From an uncultured Erysipelotrichaceae bacterium (lineage in GTDB: Bacteria > Bacillota_I > Bacilli_A > RFN20 > CAG-826), in the NCBI GenBank assembly GCA_902803375.1, contig CADCPN010000039.1, positions 1 to 33,931 of the forward strand: a DNA stretch of 33,931 nucleotides. The letters are read 5' to 3'. Shown one piece after another: positions 25,132-32,666 of the stretch. The position numbers were made by a program, and so were the translations under genes. The notes below the pieces were generated by a model that was not told the origin of the DNA, did not search any database, and saw nothing but the letters and a program-made list of their open reading frames with translations. Each line of letters opens with the position of its first letter. Position 1 is the stretch's first letter.

Positions 25132-26109
25132 ATGAAGCATGCATTGGGAATTGATGTCGGCGGCACCACGATAAAGTGCAGCCTCGTCTATGAAAACGGC
25201 AAACTCGGCGAAAAGGTGATTTTGCCTGTCGTCAAAGGCGAAGAAGCCTCCCTTACCTTAAATAAGCTTTTCGACCTTGTCTCGCCTTTATTGGATAATG
25301 GCGATAAAGACTTCATCGGAATCGGCATCGGCTGCCCTGGCATGATCAATTCAAAGAAAGGGACCTGCGATGACGCGACTAACCTTGGCTGGCATAACGT
25401 GGATTTGAAGCGTGCATTCGAAGACCGCTTCCACGTTAGTGCTTTTGTGGAGAATGACGCCAATGCGGCGCTGCTAGGAGAAGCTACCTTTGGCGTTGGC
25501 AAGGAATATCGCCACATGGTGTTCCTAACTTTGGGGACCGGCGTTGGTTCTGGATTATTCCTCAACGGCAAAATTTATTCTGGCAACGAAGGCAAAGGCG
25601 CTGAGCTTGGCCATATGAGCATCGACTTCCATGGCAGGCAGTGCGCCTGTGGCCGCAAGGGCTGCTTGGAATGCTATGCCTCGGCAACCGCTTTGACTGC
25701 CGATGCCAAGTTAGCCATGGCAAAACATAAGGAATCCCTTCTTTGGAACATCTGCAAAGACCTTGATTCCTGCGATCCCGCCTCCGCCTTCGAGGCGGAG
25801 AAGCAAGGCGATAAAACCGCGAAAGAAGTGGTGGACAATTACGTCCGCTACCTTGGCGAAGGCTGTCTGAACCTATGCAACATCTTCCGCCCGGAGGCGA
25901 TACTGCTTGGCGGGGGCGTCGCAAAGCAAGGGGAGAACCTATCTTCCAGGGTGCAGAGCTACCTCTCGGAAAGAAACTATGGCTTACTTGGGCTTAACGT
26001 TCCCTCGACGAAAGTGCTCGTATCCTCCCTTGGCAGCGATGCCGGCATTTATGGGGCGGCTGCCTTGGCCTTTATTGCCAATAGGGAATGGCAAAAAGCC
26101 GTTAAATAA
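25132..26109 (+). CDS. ROK family sugar kinase
   Basis: A 325-residue ROK protein without a DNA-binding domain, so a kinase rather than a repressor. The ATP-binding GIDVGGTTIK is at 6-15, the catalytic Asp is in VENDANAALLGEA (D109), and the ROK zinc site is complete: H161 of GAELGH plus C171, C173 and C178 in CxCGxxGCxE. It would phosphorylate glucose, GlcNAc or ManNAc at C6. Placed between two amino-sugar clusters, GlcNAc kinase (supplying GlcNAc-6-P to NagA) is a sensible guess, but glucokinase is the common default. GGGAG lies six bases before the ATG. Confidence 0.88.
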   Translation: MKHALGIDVGGTTIKCSLVYENGKLGEKVILPVVKGEEASLTLNKLFDLVSPLLDNGDKDFIGIGIGCPGMINSKKGTCDDATNLGWHNVDLKRAFEDRFHVSAFVENDANAALLGEATFGVGKEYRHMVFLTLGTGVGSGLFLNGKIYSGNEGKGAELGHMSIDFHGRQCACGRKGCLECYASATALTADAKLAMAKHKESLLWNICKDLDSCDPASAFEAEKQGDKTAKEVVDNYVRYLGEGCLNLCNIFRPEAILLGGGVAKQGENLSSRVQSYLSERNYGLLGLNVPSTKVLVSSLGSDAGIYGAAALAFIANREWQKAVK

Positions 26110-26129
26110 TAGTAGTTTATTTTTGGGAA

Positions 26130-27053
26130 CTATTGCTGCGGCGGCAGAGAGTAATCAAGCAAAGTGGCGCCAGTTTTGGTCATGACCGATTTTCGGTATT
26201 GGGATGGCGTGAAACCGGTGTATTTCTTAAACTGCGTGGCGAAGTATTGCGGGGTCTCGAAGGACAAATAGGCGGAGATTTCGACTAAACTGCTCTCACC
26301 CATATCGATTAGCTCACAGGCTTTCTTTATCTTGAGGCAGTTAAAGTAAGACATAACCGACTCGCCTTCGTAGGCTTTGAACAATGCGGAAAGACGGGAA
26401 ACGCTGTAATGAAGGTCGGCGGATAGCTTGGCTAAGCAAAGCTTCTCATCCACATGCCTATTTAGGTAGCTAAGAAGGTTTAGCACAACCGCGTTTGCTT
26501 TATAGGATTGCTCTGCCTTTGCAGCTTTGCCCGCGTTTTCTTTATGGGCGTTAATTAAGTCAAGTAGCAGCGTCTCTATATAAAGACGGACGAATTCCCC
26601 GCTTCCGAAGTCGCTCTCTTCCCTTTTGCTCGGAGCTTGGTTTACGACGGATAATCCTTTGCTGACAATGCCTTCTAGGCATCTTTTCTCTAATGCGTTG
26701 GCCTTAAGGATCCTATCGGCTAAAGGAAAAAGAAGCCTGTCGCCATCCCCTTCGAGGGTAAAGGAGAAGATAACGAGGGAGCAGGTGACGTTATTGGCTT
26801 TGATCTTATGGAACTCCATCGGCTTATGGATGATGAGGTCGCCTGGCTTCAATACCAAAGAAACCTCATCTGTCTGCGCGGTGACGGAGCCAGAATCTAG
26901 GTAAACAAGCTCCCAGGGCTCATGGTATTCGCCTTTGAAGACGAAAGATGGCGTGTAATGGTACGCATAAAGGGAAAATAGATCCTTTAGCTGCAAGGGG
27001 TGCTCTAAAGGAATGGGTTCTAGATAACGATAGGTCTTCTCTTCCATAAGCAT
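26130..27053 (-). CDS. AraC-family transcriptional regulator of the nag operon
   Basis: A 307-residue AraC protein: N-terminal cupin sensor (PWELVYLDSGSV, LKPGDLIIHKPMEFHKI) and C-terminal double helix-turn-helix (LAKLSADLHYSVSRLSALFKAYEG and LVEISAYLSFETPQYFATQFKKYTGFTPSQYR). It is divergent from the NahK-like/nagA/nagB operon across 193 bases, the typical arrangement for a local activator of those genes. It ends 20 bases from the convergent ROK gene with no clear terminator. A second ATG two codons in (27047) is an equally possible start; neither has a clear ribosome binding site. Confidence 0.87.
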   Translation of the reverse strand: MLMEEKTYRYLEPIPLEHPLQLKDLFSLYAYHYTPSFVFKGEYHEPWELVYLDSGSVTAQTDEVSLVLKPGDLIIHKPMEFHKIKANNVTCSLVIFSFTLEGDGDRLLFPLADRILKANALEKRCLEGIVSKGLSVVNQAPSKREESDFGSGEFVRLYIETLLLDLINAHKENAGKAAKAEQSYKANAVVLNLLSYLNRHVDEKLCLAKLSADLHYSVSRLSALFKAYEGESVMSYFNCLKIKKACELIDMGESSLVEISAYLSFETPQYFATQFKKYTGFTPSQYRKSVMTKTGATLLDYSLPPQQ

Positions 27054-27088
27054 AATCTTATCGTAATAATTTAAATTAGCAGTAAGAA

Positions 27089-27094
27089 ATTATA
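27089..27094 (-). promoter_or_regulatory. -10 box for the AraC gene
   Basis: Read on the - strand this is TATAAT, 35 bases before the start codon. A TTGCAT is present 14 bases further upstream, too close for an ideal -35. On the + strand CATAAT (27105-27110) may serve the nag operon. Confidence 0.4.
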
Positions 27095-27149
27095 CGTTTT
27101 TAAACATAATGCAATCATCGCGGCAAAATGACGAAGATAGACTAATGCC

Positions 27150-27223
27150 GGTGGTTTCCCAGCTGCGGCGAGAAGAAAGGTACCCCCCCTTCATCTATTC
27201 TTTATCGCCGCAGAGGGAACACC
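27150..27223 (+). other. Long leader hairpin of the nag operon
   Basis: An outer stem (27150-27160 with 27215-27223, bulged) encloses a perfect 8-bp stem CTGCGGCG (27163-27170) / CGCCGCAG (27206-27213). The apical loop of 35 bases holds a run of C and a possible small AAGAA/TTCTT stem. It ends about ten bases before the AAAGG ribosome binding site of the first gene. No T-run follows, so not a terminator by itself. It may be an RNA regulatory leader or a large DNA palindrome for protein binding. Confidence 0.5.
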
Positions 27224-27246
27224 AAATAAGATAAAGGTTAATTCTT

Positions 27247-28305
27247 ATGATTGCTGAAGGGTTTGCGATTCAGGGTGATGTGAAAAGCGTCGCCCCCTAT
27301 GGAGAAGGCCATATCAACGAGACCAGCCTCGTTATCACGACCAAGGGAAAATATATCCTCCAGAAGATTTCCCAAACCGCCTTTCCCGATGTCGATATGC
27401 TGATGAGAAACATCGACATCGTAACAAAGCATCTCGCCAAAAAGGGCATTACGTCCCTCTCCATCGTGAAGACGAAGAAGGGCGAACTTTATCTAAGAAA
27501 CGAAAGTGGCGCCTACCGCGTCTATGATTTTGTGGAGAATACCGTCTGCAAGCAGTCGCTATCTGACTATAAGCAGGTAGAGATGGTCGGCGAAGCCTTT
27601 GGCGATCTTCACACTTCTCTTTCTGACCTAGATGCGTCTTCTTTAGGGGAGATCATCCCTTGCTTCCACGACACCAAAAAGCGCTTTGCCGATTTCCTCT
27701 CCGCCTATAAAGAGGATAAGCTTGGCAGGCTCGCTTCTTGCAAACAGGAGGCGGAAGCCATCCTTGCGCAAAAGAAGTACTATGGCCTCATCGTTGATGG
27801 AATCGCCGATGGCAGCATTCCTCTCCACGTCACCCACAATGACCCGAAGATCAATAACGTCTTATTCGACATTGATTCTGGCAAGGTGCGCTGCATCATC
27901 GATCTAGACACCGTCATGCCCGGCAGCGTCCTCTACGATTTCGGCGATGCCCATCGCTCCTTATTCATTGGCTCCCACGAAGATGACATAGACCTCAACA
28001 ACGTGAATATCGATTTGGAGATTTTCCGTTCTTATCTCCGCGGCTATTACCGCAAGGCCAAATCTTTCCTTAGCGCAAGGGAAAAAGAACTCATCACCAT
28101 TGCCCCGTTTTTGATGACCATTGAATGCGGCATGCGCTTCCTTGAGGATTATCTAAAAGGCGACGTCTATTTCCATACCAAATACAAAGAGCATAACCTC
28201 GTCAGGGCGAGAACCCAAATCAAATTGGCAAAGCTTATCTTATCCAAGCAAGAAGAAATGAAAGCCATCGCCAAAGAGATCTTCTTAGAGAGCGGAGGCG
28301 AATAG
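27247..28305 (+). CDS. nahK: NahK-like N-acetylhexosamine 1-kinase
   Basis: A 352-residue protein of the aminoglycoside phosphotransferase/choline kinase fold. It starts with YGEGHINETSLV (nucleotide loop), has the catalytic HNDPKINN block (H197, D199, N203-N204) and the metal-binding IIDLDTVMPG (D219, D221), which is the signature I associate with NahK/LnpB kinases. These phosphorylate GlcNAc or GalNAc at C1, normally in the lacto-N-biose/galacto-N-biose pathway. Here it leads an operon with NagA and NagB. AAAGG lies nine bases before the ATG. A kinase for another sugar cannot be excluded. Confidence 0.8.
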   Translation: MIAEGFAIQGDVKSVAPYGEGHINETSLVITTKGKYILQKISQTAFPDVDMLMRNIDIVTKHLAKKGITSLSIVKTKKGELYLRNESGAYRVYDFVENTVCKQSLSDYKQVEMVGEAFGDLHTSLSDLDASSLGEIIPCFHDTKKRFADFLSAYKEDKLGRLASCKQEAEAILAQKKYYGLIVDGIADGSIPLHVTHNDPKINNVLFDIDSGKVRCIIDLDTVMPGSVLYDFGDAHRSLFIGSHEDDIDLNNVNIDLEIFRSYLRGYYRKAKSFLSAREKELITIAPFLMTIECGMRFLEDYLKGDVYFHTKYKEHNLVRARTQIKLAKLILSKQEEMKAIAKEIFLESGGE

Positions 28306-28306
28306 C

Positions 28307-29440
28307 ATGGTAATCAAGAACCTAAAAATCGTGTTGCCCAAAAGGGTAGTCGAAAAAGGCTACCTTTGCTTTGAGTCTGGAAGGATTTCCTATATTGGCG
28401 AAGGCGAATATCTTGGTGCCGCCATCGATGGCAATGGCCTCCTCGCCATGCCGGGATTCATCGATATCCACGTTCATGGAAGCAAAGGCATCGACTTCAT
28501 GGACGCAGGCAAAGACGACTATAAGACCGTGGCTGACTCTTTGTATTCGGAAGGCGTGACCACTTTCTTAGCCACCACGCTTACCAGCGACTTCGATTCG
28601 CTTAATCGCGTCTGCATGACCGTAGCGGAAGCCAAGGCGGAAGTGCCCTCTCTTGCTGGCATCCATCTAGAGGGCCCCTATATCAGCGAAGCCAGGAAAG
28701 GCGCTCAGAACGCTGCCTATATCCGCAACCCTGACATCGAGGAATTTGAGAAGCTACAGAAAAGCGCAAAGGGCAATATCCGCTGCATCACCCTTGCTCC
28801 CGAGAAGCCTGGCGCCAAGAGTTTCATCCGCTATGTCAGCGATTGCGGCGTCACCGTCTCCGCTGGGCATAGCGATGCCACCTTCTCCGATATGAAGGAA
28901 GCTTTGGAGCATGGCTTAACTAACGTGACCCATACCCATAACGCGATGTCGGGCCATCACCATCGCAACCCTGGCATCGTCACCGCGGCCTTCTATTACG
29001 ATGGCCTCTACACCGAGTTCATCGGCGATGGCATCCACGTCTGCCCGCAGGCCTTGATGACCTCTTATAAGATCATCGGCCCCGAGCGCTTCATCCTCAT
29101 TACGGATGCGCTGTCTGCTAAGCATAGCGATAAATCTGCCTTCCAGCTCTTTGGGCTAGATTGCGTGAAGAAAGATGGAGCCGCCTATCTTACCTCCGGC
29201 CCGCTTGCAGGCTCCCTCTTATCCATGGACCAAGCCGTTAGGAATATGCGCGAGTATACCGGCGCCTCTTTGGTGGAACTCTCTAAGATCTCTTCTTCTA
29301 ACGCCGCTAAATCGCTGCATTTGCTCGACCGGGGGAGCATCGAAGTCGGCAAGCTCGCCGACATCGTCTTGCTCGATGGCGGCCTAAACGTCAAAGTCGT
29401 CTATAAAGAAGGCAAGGAAGTCTATTTCAAGCAGGAGTAG
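28307..29440 (+). CDS. nagA: N-acetylglucosamine-6-phosphate deacetylase
   Basis: A 377-residue amidohydrolase of typical NagA length. It has PGFIDIHVHG (H55, H57), HLEGPYIS with the metal-binding E122, AGHSDAT, THTHNAM, GDGIHV and the catalytic D267 in LITDALS. It removes acetate from GlcNAc-6-phosphate, giving glucosamine-6-phosphate for NagB. It starts one base after the previous stop, using GGAGG within the end of that gene, so the two are translationally coupled. It keeps the HxH pair absent in some one-metal NagA enzymes. Confidence 0.95.
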   Translation: MVIKNLKIVLPKRVVEKGYLCFESGRISYIGEGEYLGAAIDGNGLLAMPGFIDIHVHGSKGIDFMDAGKDDYKTVADSLYSEGVTTFLATTLTSDFDSLNRVCMTVAEAKAEVPSLAGIHLEGPYISEARKGAQNAAYIRNPDIEEFEKLQKSAKGNIRCITLAPEKPGAKSFIRYVSDCGVTVSAGHSDATFSDMKEALEHGLTNVTHTHNAMSGHHHRNPGIVTAAFYYDGLYTEFIGDGIHVCPQALMTSYKIIGPERFILITDALSAKHSDKSAFQLFGLDCVKKDGAAYLTSGPLAGSLLSMDQAVRNMREYTGASLVELSKISSSNAAKSLHLLDRGSIEVGKLADIVLLDGGLNVKVVYKEGKEVYFKQE

Positions 29441-29501
29441 CCATCCTCTCCTTCCTAAATAAAAAAACGAGGGGAATTGCTTACTTCAAGGAATGTCTAC
29501 T

Positions 29502-30224
29502 ATGAAAGTTGTCATTTGCAGCAAAGAGAAGATGGATCGCCTCGTCGCAAAGGAATTCATCGATATGGTAAAGAAGAAGCCCAATGCCGTTTTGGGCTTT
29601 GCTACCGGCACCTCCCCTTTAGGAGTCTATAAGAACCTCATCGAGGCGAATAAGAAAGGCATTGTCTCCTTTAAAGACTGCACGAGCTTTAACCTAGATG
29701 AGTACGTCGGCTTAGCTGGCAATCATCCCCAGTCCTACCGTTACTTCATGGACCATGCCCTTTTCGATGAGATCGACATCAAGAAGGAGAACACCTATGT
29801 GCCCTCCGGCGTTGGCGATTACCATAAAGGCATGAAGGAATACGATGCCCTCATCAAAGGAGTAGGCGGCATCGATATCCAGATTCTCGGCATTGGCAGC
29901 GATGGCCACATCGCCTTCAATGAGCCAGGAACCCCCTTTGATTCCTATACCCATGAGACGGCATTGGCCCCCTCCACCATCAAGGACAACTCACGCTTAT
30001 TCTCTAGCATCGATGAAGTGCCTACCCATGCGGTGACCATGGGGCTAAAGAGCATCATGGAAGCCAAGAAGATCGTCTTGATCGCAACGGGCAAGAATAA
30101 GGCGAAGGCAATCTATGGCCTGCTAAAAGGCCCGATTACCGAAGAGTTGCCCTGCTCAATCTTGCAGAAGCATCCTGACGTCACCGTCTATTGCGATGAG
30201 GATGCCTACTCTTTGGTTAAATAG
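29502..30224 (+). CDS. nagB: Glucosamine-6-phosphate deaminase
   Basis: About 240 residues, canonical NagB length. FNLDEYVGL (D66) and GIGSDGHIAFNEPG (D134, H136) are complete, in contrast to the divergent copy at 19312. It converts glucosamine-6-phosphate to fructose-6-phosphate and ammonia. I choose the ATG at 29502: AAGGA is nine bases upstream, while the ATG at 29493 directly abuts that site. The gap after nagA is 61 bases with no clear terminator, so it is probably in the same operon. A good terminator follows. Confidence 0.95.
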   Translation: MKVVICSKEKMDRLVAKEFIDMVKKKPNAVLGFATGTSPLGVYKNLIEANKKGIVSFKDCTSFNLDEYVGLAGNHPQSYRYFMDHALFDEIDIKKENTYVPSGVGDYHKGMKEYDALIKGVGGIDIQILGIGSDGHIAFNEPGTPFDSYTHETALAPSTIKDNSRLFSSIDEVPTHAVTMGLKSIMEAKKIVLIATGKNKAKAIYGLLKGPITEELPCSILQKHPDVTVYCDEDAYSLVK

Positions 30225-30227
30225 TTC

Positions 30228-30266
30228 AAATGCGTGCGTCAGCGATTCTGCGTGTACGCATTTTTT
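30228..30266 (+). terminator. Rho-independent terminator of the nag operon
   Basis: AAATGCGT (30228-30235) pairs with ACGCATTT (30256-30263), followed by a run of six T (30261-30266). It starts four bases after the nagB stop. Confidence 0.8.
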
Positions 30267-30276
30267 CATAAAGAGT

Positions 30277-30313
30277 AAGGTGAAAATGGGAGTATATTCC
30301 CGATTTTCACCTT
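30277..30313. repeat. Long near-perfect hairpin
   Basis: AAGGTGAAAAT (30277-30287) pairs perfectly with ATTTTCACCTT (30303-30313), enclosing GGGA…TCCC (30288-30301). There is no T-run on either side, though on the - strand it comes straight after the stop of the relic at 30312. It could be that gene's old terminator, an operator or a small mobile-element end. Confidence 0.55.
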
Positions 30314-30458
30314 AAATCTCAGGCTTCGCCATGGGGGCATCAATACGAACATAATCTGAAACAGGAACCCTATATCGTTTCAAAACTGACCGCTTTTCTT
30401 TCCAAGAACCGTCTATAATTTCTAAAATAAGCTGTTCGTGTTCATCTACGCACGTTGC
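30312..30458 (-). pseudogene. 3' remnant of an unknown gene
   Basis: The - strand is open for nearly 50 codons ending in TAA at 30312-30314 and reads as convincing protein, for example DEHEQLILEIIDGSWKEK and YRVPVSDYVRIDAPMAKPE. No start codon is found before the frame runs into the 5' end of the + strand DUF1295 gene, where it stops looking like protein. It is probably the tail of a gene cut off by the rearrangement that placed the DUF1295 gene here. I cannot name the family. Confidence 0.35.
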
Positions 30459-30476
30459 GAATAAGGATAATCCCCC

Positions 30477-31445
30477 ATGAAGAAAATCGCACCTATCGCC
30501 ATAACAATCATCATTTGCCTATCTGGCATCGTGACGGGCCTGCTCACTGGCTTTGAACTATCGCCTCTGCAGATCCGTACTTTAACGATTTTAGGCATCA
30601 TCTGCGCCTCCGCCTCCGCCTATTGCTTCATCGTTGGCGAGATCTCTAGGAACAACTCCCAGATGGACAAGCTTTGGTCTTTGCTTCCTATCGCCTATGT
30701 CTGGGTTATCGCAAGCCTAGGCGGAATGAAGATCCGTTTGGTGGTTATCGCTTCTCTGGTTACCTTGTGGGGACTCCGCCTTACCATGAACTTCGCCAGA
30801 AAAGGCGCCTACAGCATCCGCTTCTGGGCGGGAGAGGAGGATTACCGCTGGGCAATCCTTCGCAAGAAGAAGCCCTTCAGCAACAAGCTCGTCTGGGCCT
30901 TATTCGACCTATTCTTCATCTCCATCTATCAGAACTTCTTGGTTCTTCTTATCACCCTTCCCGCGCTCGCCATCATGGAGAGCACCGCTCCCTTTGGCGT
31001 CAATGATGTCATCGCCTCTTCTTTAATGGGCGCCTTCCTCCTCTTAGAACTATTCGCCGATGAGCAGCAGTGGGCTTTCCAGAGTAGGAAGCACGCGATG
31101 CTTACTGAAGGCAAAGCCCTCAATGAGCTCCCTCTTCCCTATAGATTAGGCTTCAACACGGTTGGCCTATGGGGGCATATGAGGCATCCTAACTACCTTG
31201 GGGAACAAGGCTTCTGGGCTTCCTTATACCTCTTCGTACTTGCGGCGGGAGTGGCCAAGTGGGGCATCTTCAACTGGTCTATTGTCGGAGCCCTCTTATT
31301 GATCCTTCTCTTCCTTGGCTCCTCCACGATGGCTGAAGCCATCTCGGGAGAGAAATATCCCCTTTACGCCGACTATCAAAACTCCGTCCCGAAGTACCTC
31401 TTCTGGAAAAGATATGTGCCTAAGGCGCAGGAAAATAGCGACTAG
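30477..31445 (+). CDS. DUF1295 / steroid 5-alpha-reductase-like membrane protein
   Basis: A 322-residue integral membrane protein with an N-terminal hydrophobic helix and several more spread along its length. The C-terminal part has the family motif LWGHMRHPNYLGEQGFW and YADYQNSVPKYLF, typical of DUF1295 and isoprenylcysteine-methyltransferase/steroid-reductase-like proteins. Members are probable NADPH-dependent lipid reductases or methyltransferases; the actual substrate in bacteria is generally unknown. AAGGAT lies about nine bases before the ATG. The end of the gene plus its terminator is repeated, decayed, at 32120-32227. Confidence 0.88.
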   Translation: MKKIAPIAITIIICLSGIVTGLLTGFELSPLQIRTLTILGIICASASAYCFIVGEISRNNSQMDKLWSLLPIAYVWVIASLGGMKIRLVVIASLVTLWGLRLTMNFARKGAYSIRFWAGEEDYRWAILRKKKPFSNKLVWALFDLFFISIYQNFLVLLITLPALAIMESTAPFGVNDVIASSLMGAFLLLELFADEQQWAFQSRKHAMLTEGKALNELPLPYRLGFNTVGLWGHMRHPNYLGEQGFWASLYLFVLAAGVAKWGIFNWSIVGALLLILLFLGSSTMAEAISGEKYPLYADYQNSVPKYLFWKRYVPKAQENSD

Positions 31446-31482
31446 CCTAAGACATCGATGCCCGCCCGCCTGCCGGGTTTTT
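31374..31482 (+). repeat. Direct repeat copy 1: end of DUF1295 gene plus terminator
   Basis: This 109-base stretch covers the last 24 codons-worth of the DUF1295 gene and its terminator. By hand alignment it is about 85% identical to 32120-32227, including the segment GCCTAAGGCGCAGGAAAATA that is exact in both. The two copies flank the toxin-antitoxin pair. Confidence 0.8.
31461..31482 (+). terminator. Terminator of the DUF1295 gene
   Basis: CCCGCC…GCCGGG followed by TTTTT (31478-31482); the stem has one mismatch, whereas the decayed copy at 32206-32227 has the perfect version CCCGCC/GGCGGG. Confidence 0.6.
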
Positions 31483-31516
31483 CATAAAGAAAGGGCGGAT
31501 GACCGCCCAAAGGTAT

Positions 31517-31783
31517 TTATTTGTCTTGGTAATGTCCTTTGCAGGCGAGAATCCAGATCTCCCCATCTTTCCCCTCGTCATAAACAAGGCGATTGGCGTC
31601 ATCGATTCGACGGCTATACCCGGATCCGTATTTTAGCTTTTCCGGCTTGCCAAGACCGCTATTCATCCCGTTTCTTGCGATATCTTTGATGAGTTCGTTG
31701 ATTCGCTTAAGAGTTTTCTTATCCTGAACTTGCCAATAAAGGTATTGGTCATAGGCAATGTCGGACCAGACAAGTTTCATCAA
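31517..31783 (-). CDS. yoeB: YoeB-type toxin (ribosome-dependent mRNA endonuclease)
   Basis: An 88-residue RelE/ParE-superfamily toxin of the YoeB/Txe branch: KLVWSDIAYDQYLYW at the start, INELIKDI, GKPEKLK with the catalytic-region Glu, SRRID…RLVY with the basic residues, and a C-terminal ACKGHY carrying the His. YoeB cleaves mRNA in the ribosomal A site and is neutralised by YefM. Its ATG overlaps the antitoxin stop by four bases, the usual coupled order antitoxin then toxin. All key residues look intact, so it is probably active. Confidence 0.92.
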   Translation of the reverse strand: MMKLVWSDIAYDQYLYWQVQDKKTLKRINELIKDIARNGMNSGLGKPEKLKYGSGYSRRIDDANRLVYDEGKDGEIWILACKGHYQDK

Positions 31784-32031
31784 TCGACTTCCTCGATTAG
31801 GTCATGAACCTGGCCTTTGCCGGATTCAAGCTGTGCTCGGGCGCGAGCAAGCATAGAGAGGTAATCGGAGTTTGCCGCATCGCGGATCAAGCGGTTGTAA
31901 TCCTCTAGGCTCAGTATAACGACATTCTTCTCGCCTTTGCGGGTCACGATGACCGTTTCGCCTTCATCGGTTGCCCGGTCACAATAGGACTTTAAATTGG
32001 TTCTAACCGTGGAATAGTTTACTGCAATCAT
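31780..32031 (-). CDS. yefM: YefM-type antitoxin
   Basis: An 83-residue Phd/YefM protein: N-terminal DNA-binding half (AVNYSTVRTNLKSYCDRA, then VIVTRKGEKNVVILSLEDYN) and an acidic C-terminal tail (DLIEEVD) that would wrap the toxin. A strong AAAGGAG site lies five bases before the ATG. A promoter with an overlapping inverted repeat sits just upstream, as expected for self-repression. Confidence 0.93.
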   Translation of the reverse strand: MIAVNYSTVRTNLKSYCDRATDEGETVIVTRKGEKNVVILSLEDYNRLIRDAANSDYLSMLARARAQLESGKGQVHDLIEEVD

Positions 32032-32056
32032 AGTCTCTCCTTTTGTTGTCCTATAA

Positions 32057-32084
32057 ATTGTACTGAAAATTGCACGGAATGCAA
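32057..32084 (-). promoter_or_regulatory. Promoter and operator of yefM-yoeB
   Basis: On the - strand a -35 TTGCAT (plus-strand 32079-32084) and -10 TACAAT (32057-32062) are separated by 16 bases. An inverted repeat TTGCA-CGGAA-TGCAA (32070-32084) covers the -35, a natural YefM or YefM-YoeB binding site. Confidence 0.65.
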
Positions 32085-32119
32085 TATTCTTGCTTTTGAT
32101 AAAATTTTGGCTGCGCTGC

Positions 32120-32227
32120 TATCAAACTTTGTCCCACAGCACCTCTTAGGGGAGAGATATGAGCCTAAGGCGCAGGAAAATAACGACTAGCCAAAGGCAT
32201 CGATACCCGCCCGCCAGGCGGGTTTTT
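32120..32227 (+). pseudogene. Direct repeat copy 2: decayed end of DUF1295 gene plus terminator
   Basis: Aligned with 31374-31482 it has one base deleted, about 14 substitutions in the last 97 bases, and early stops, so it is non-coding. The terminator at its end (CCCGCC/GGCGGG, then TTTTT at 32223-32227) is intact. It indicates a former duplication around the toxin-antitoxin genes. Confidence 0.75.
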
Positions 32228-32488
32228 AACGCGCGTGAGGCGCTATTGAAATAACTTTCTTGAATTTATCGCTATCGAAGGGGATAAACTGCAAAAGAGC
32301 GGGTGTGGCTTTGCTTCCTGCCCACTTTGAGGTTACCACTTCACTCAAAACGTATACCGTTTCTTCTTCTTTTTTTGGCGAGAAGCATTGGGCAAAAGAG
32401 CTCGTCAAAAGCAAAATTGATGATTGCTTCGATGACATTTTGAGCCGGCGAATAAAATCGATATGACGAATGGGCTGATTGACCCCAT
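32226..32488 (-). pseudogene. Possible frameshifted small gene
   Basis: A good ribosome binding site (AAAGGAG on the - strand) and ATG at 32488 open a frame that stops after 27 codons. The other - strand frame stays open from about 32500 to the TAA at 32226-32228 and reads as protein (EEETVYVLSEVVTSKWAG, FIPFDSDKFKKVISIAP). A single-base shift would join them. A + strand open frame (32260-32466) lacks a ribosome binding site. Family not recognised. The rest of 32489-32660 shows nothing clear. Confidence 0.3.
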
Positions 32489-32666
32489 CGGTGTCTCCTT
32501 TGAAGCGCCTGCGTAACGGGAAGAAAGGCTTGGAGACTGATAAAAGAAAACTTAGAAAAGCCTATGTGCTTTCAAGAAATGCGCATGGAATTTTGCGACT
32601 TTCTTAATCGTCAAACTCGTTCGGTGCTATCCTTAAATAGGAATATAAACAAAAGGAAATATGCCT

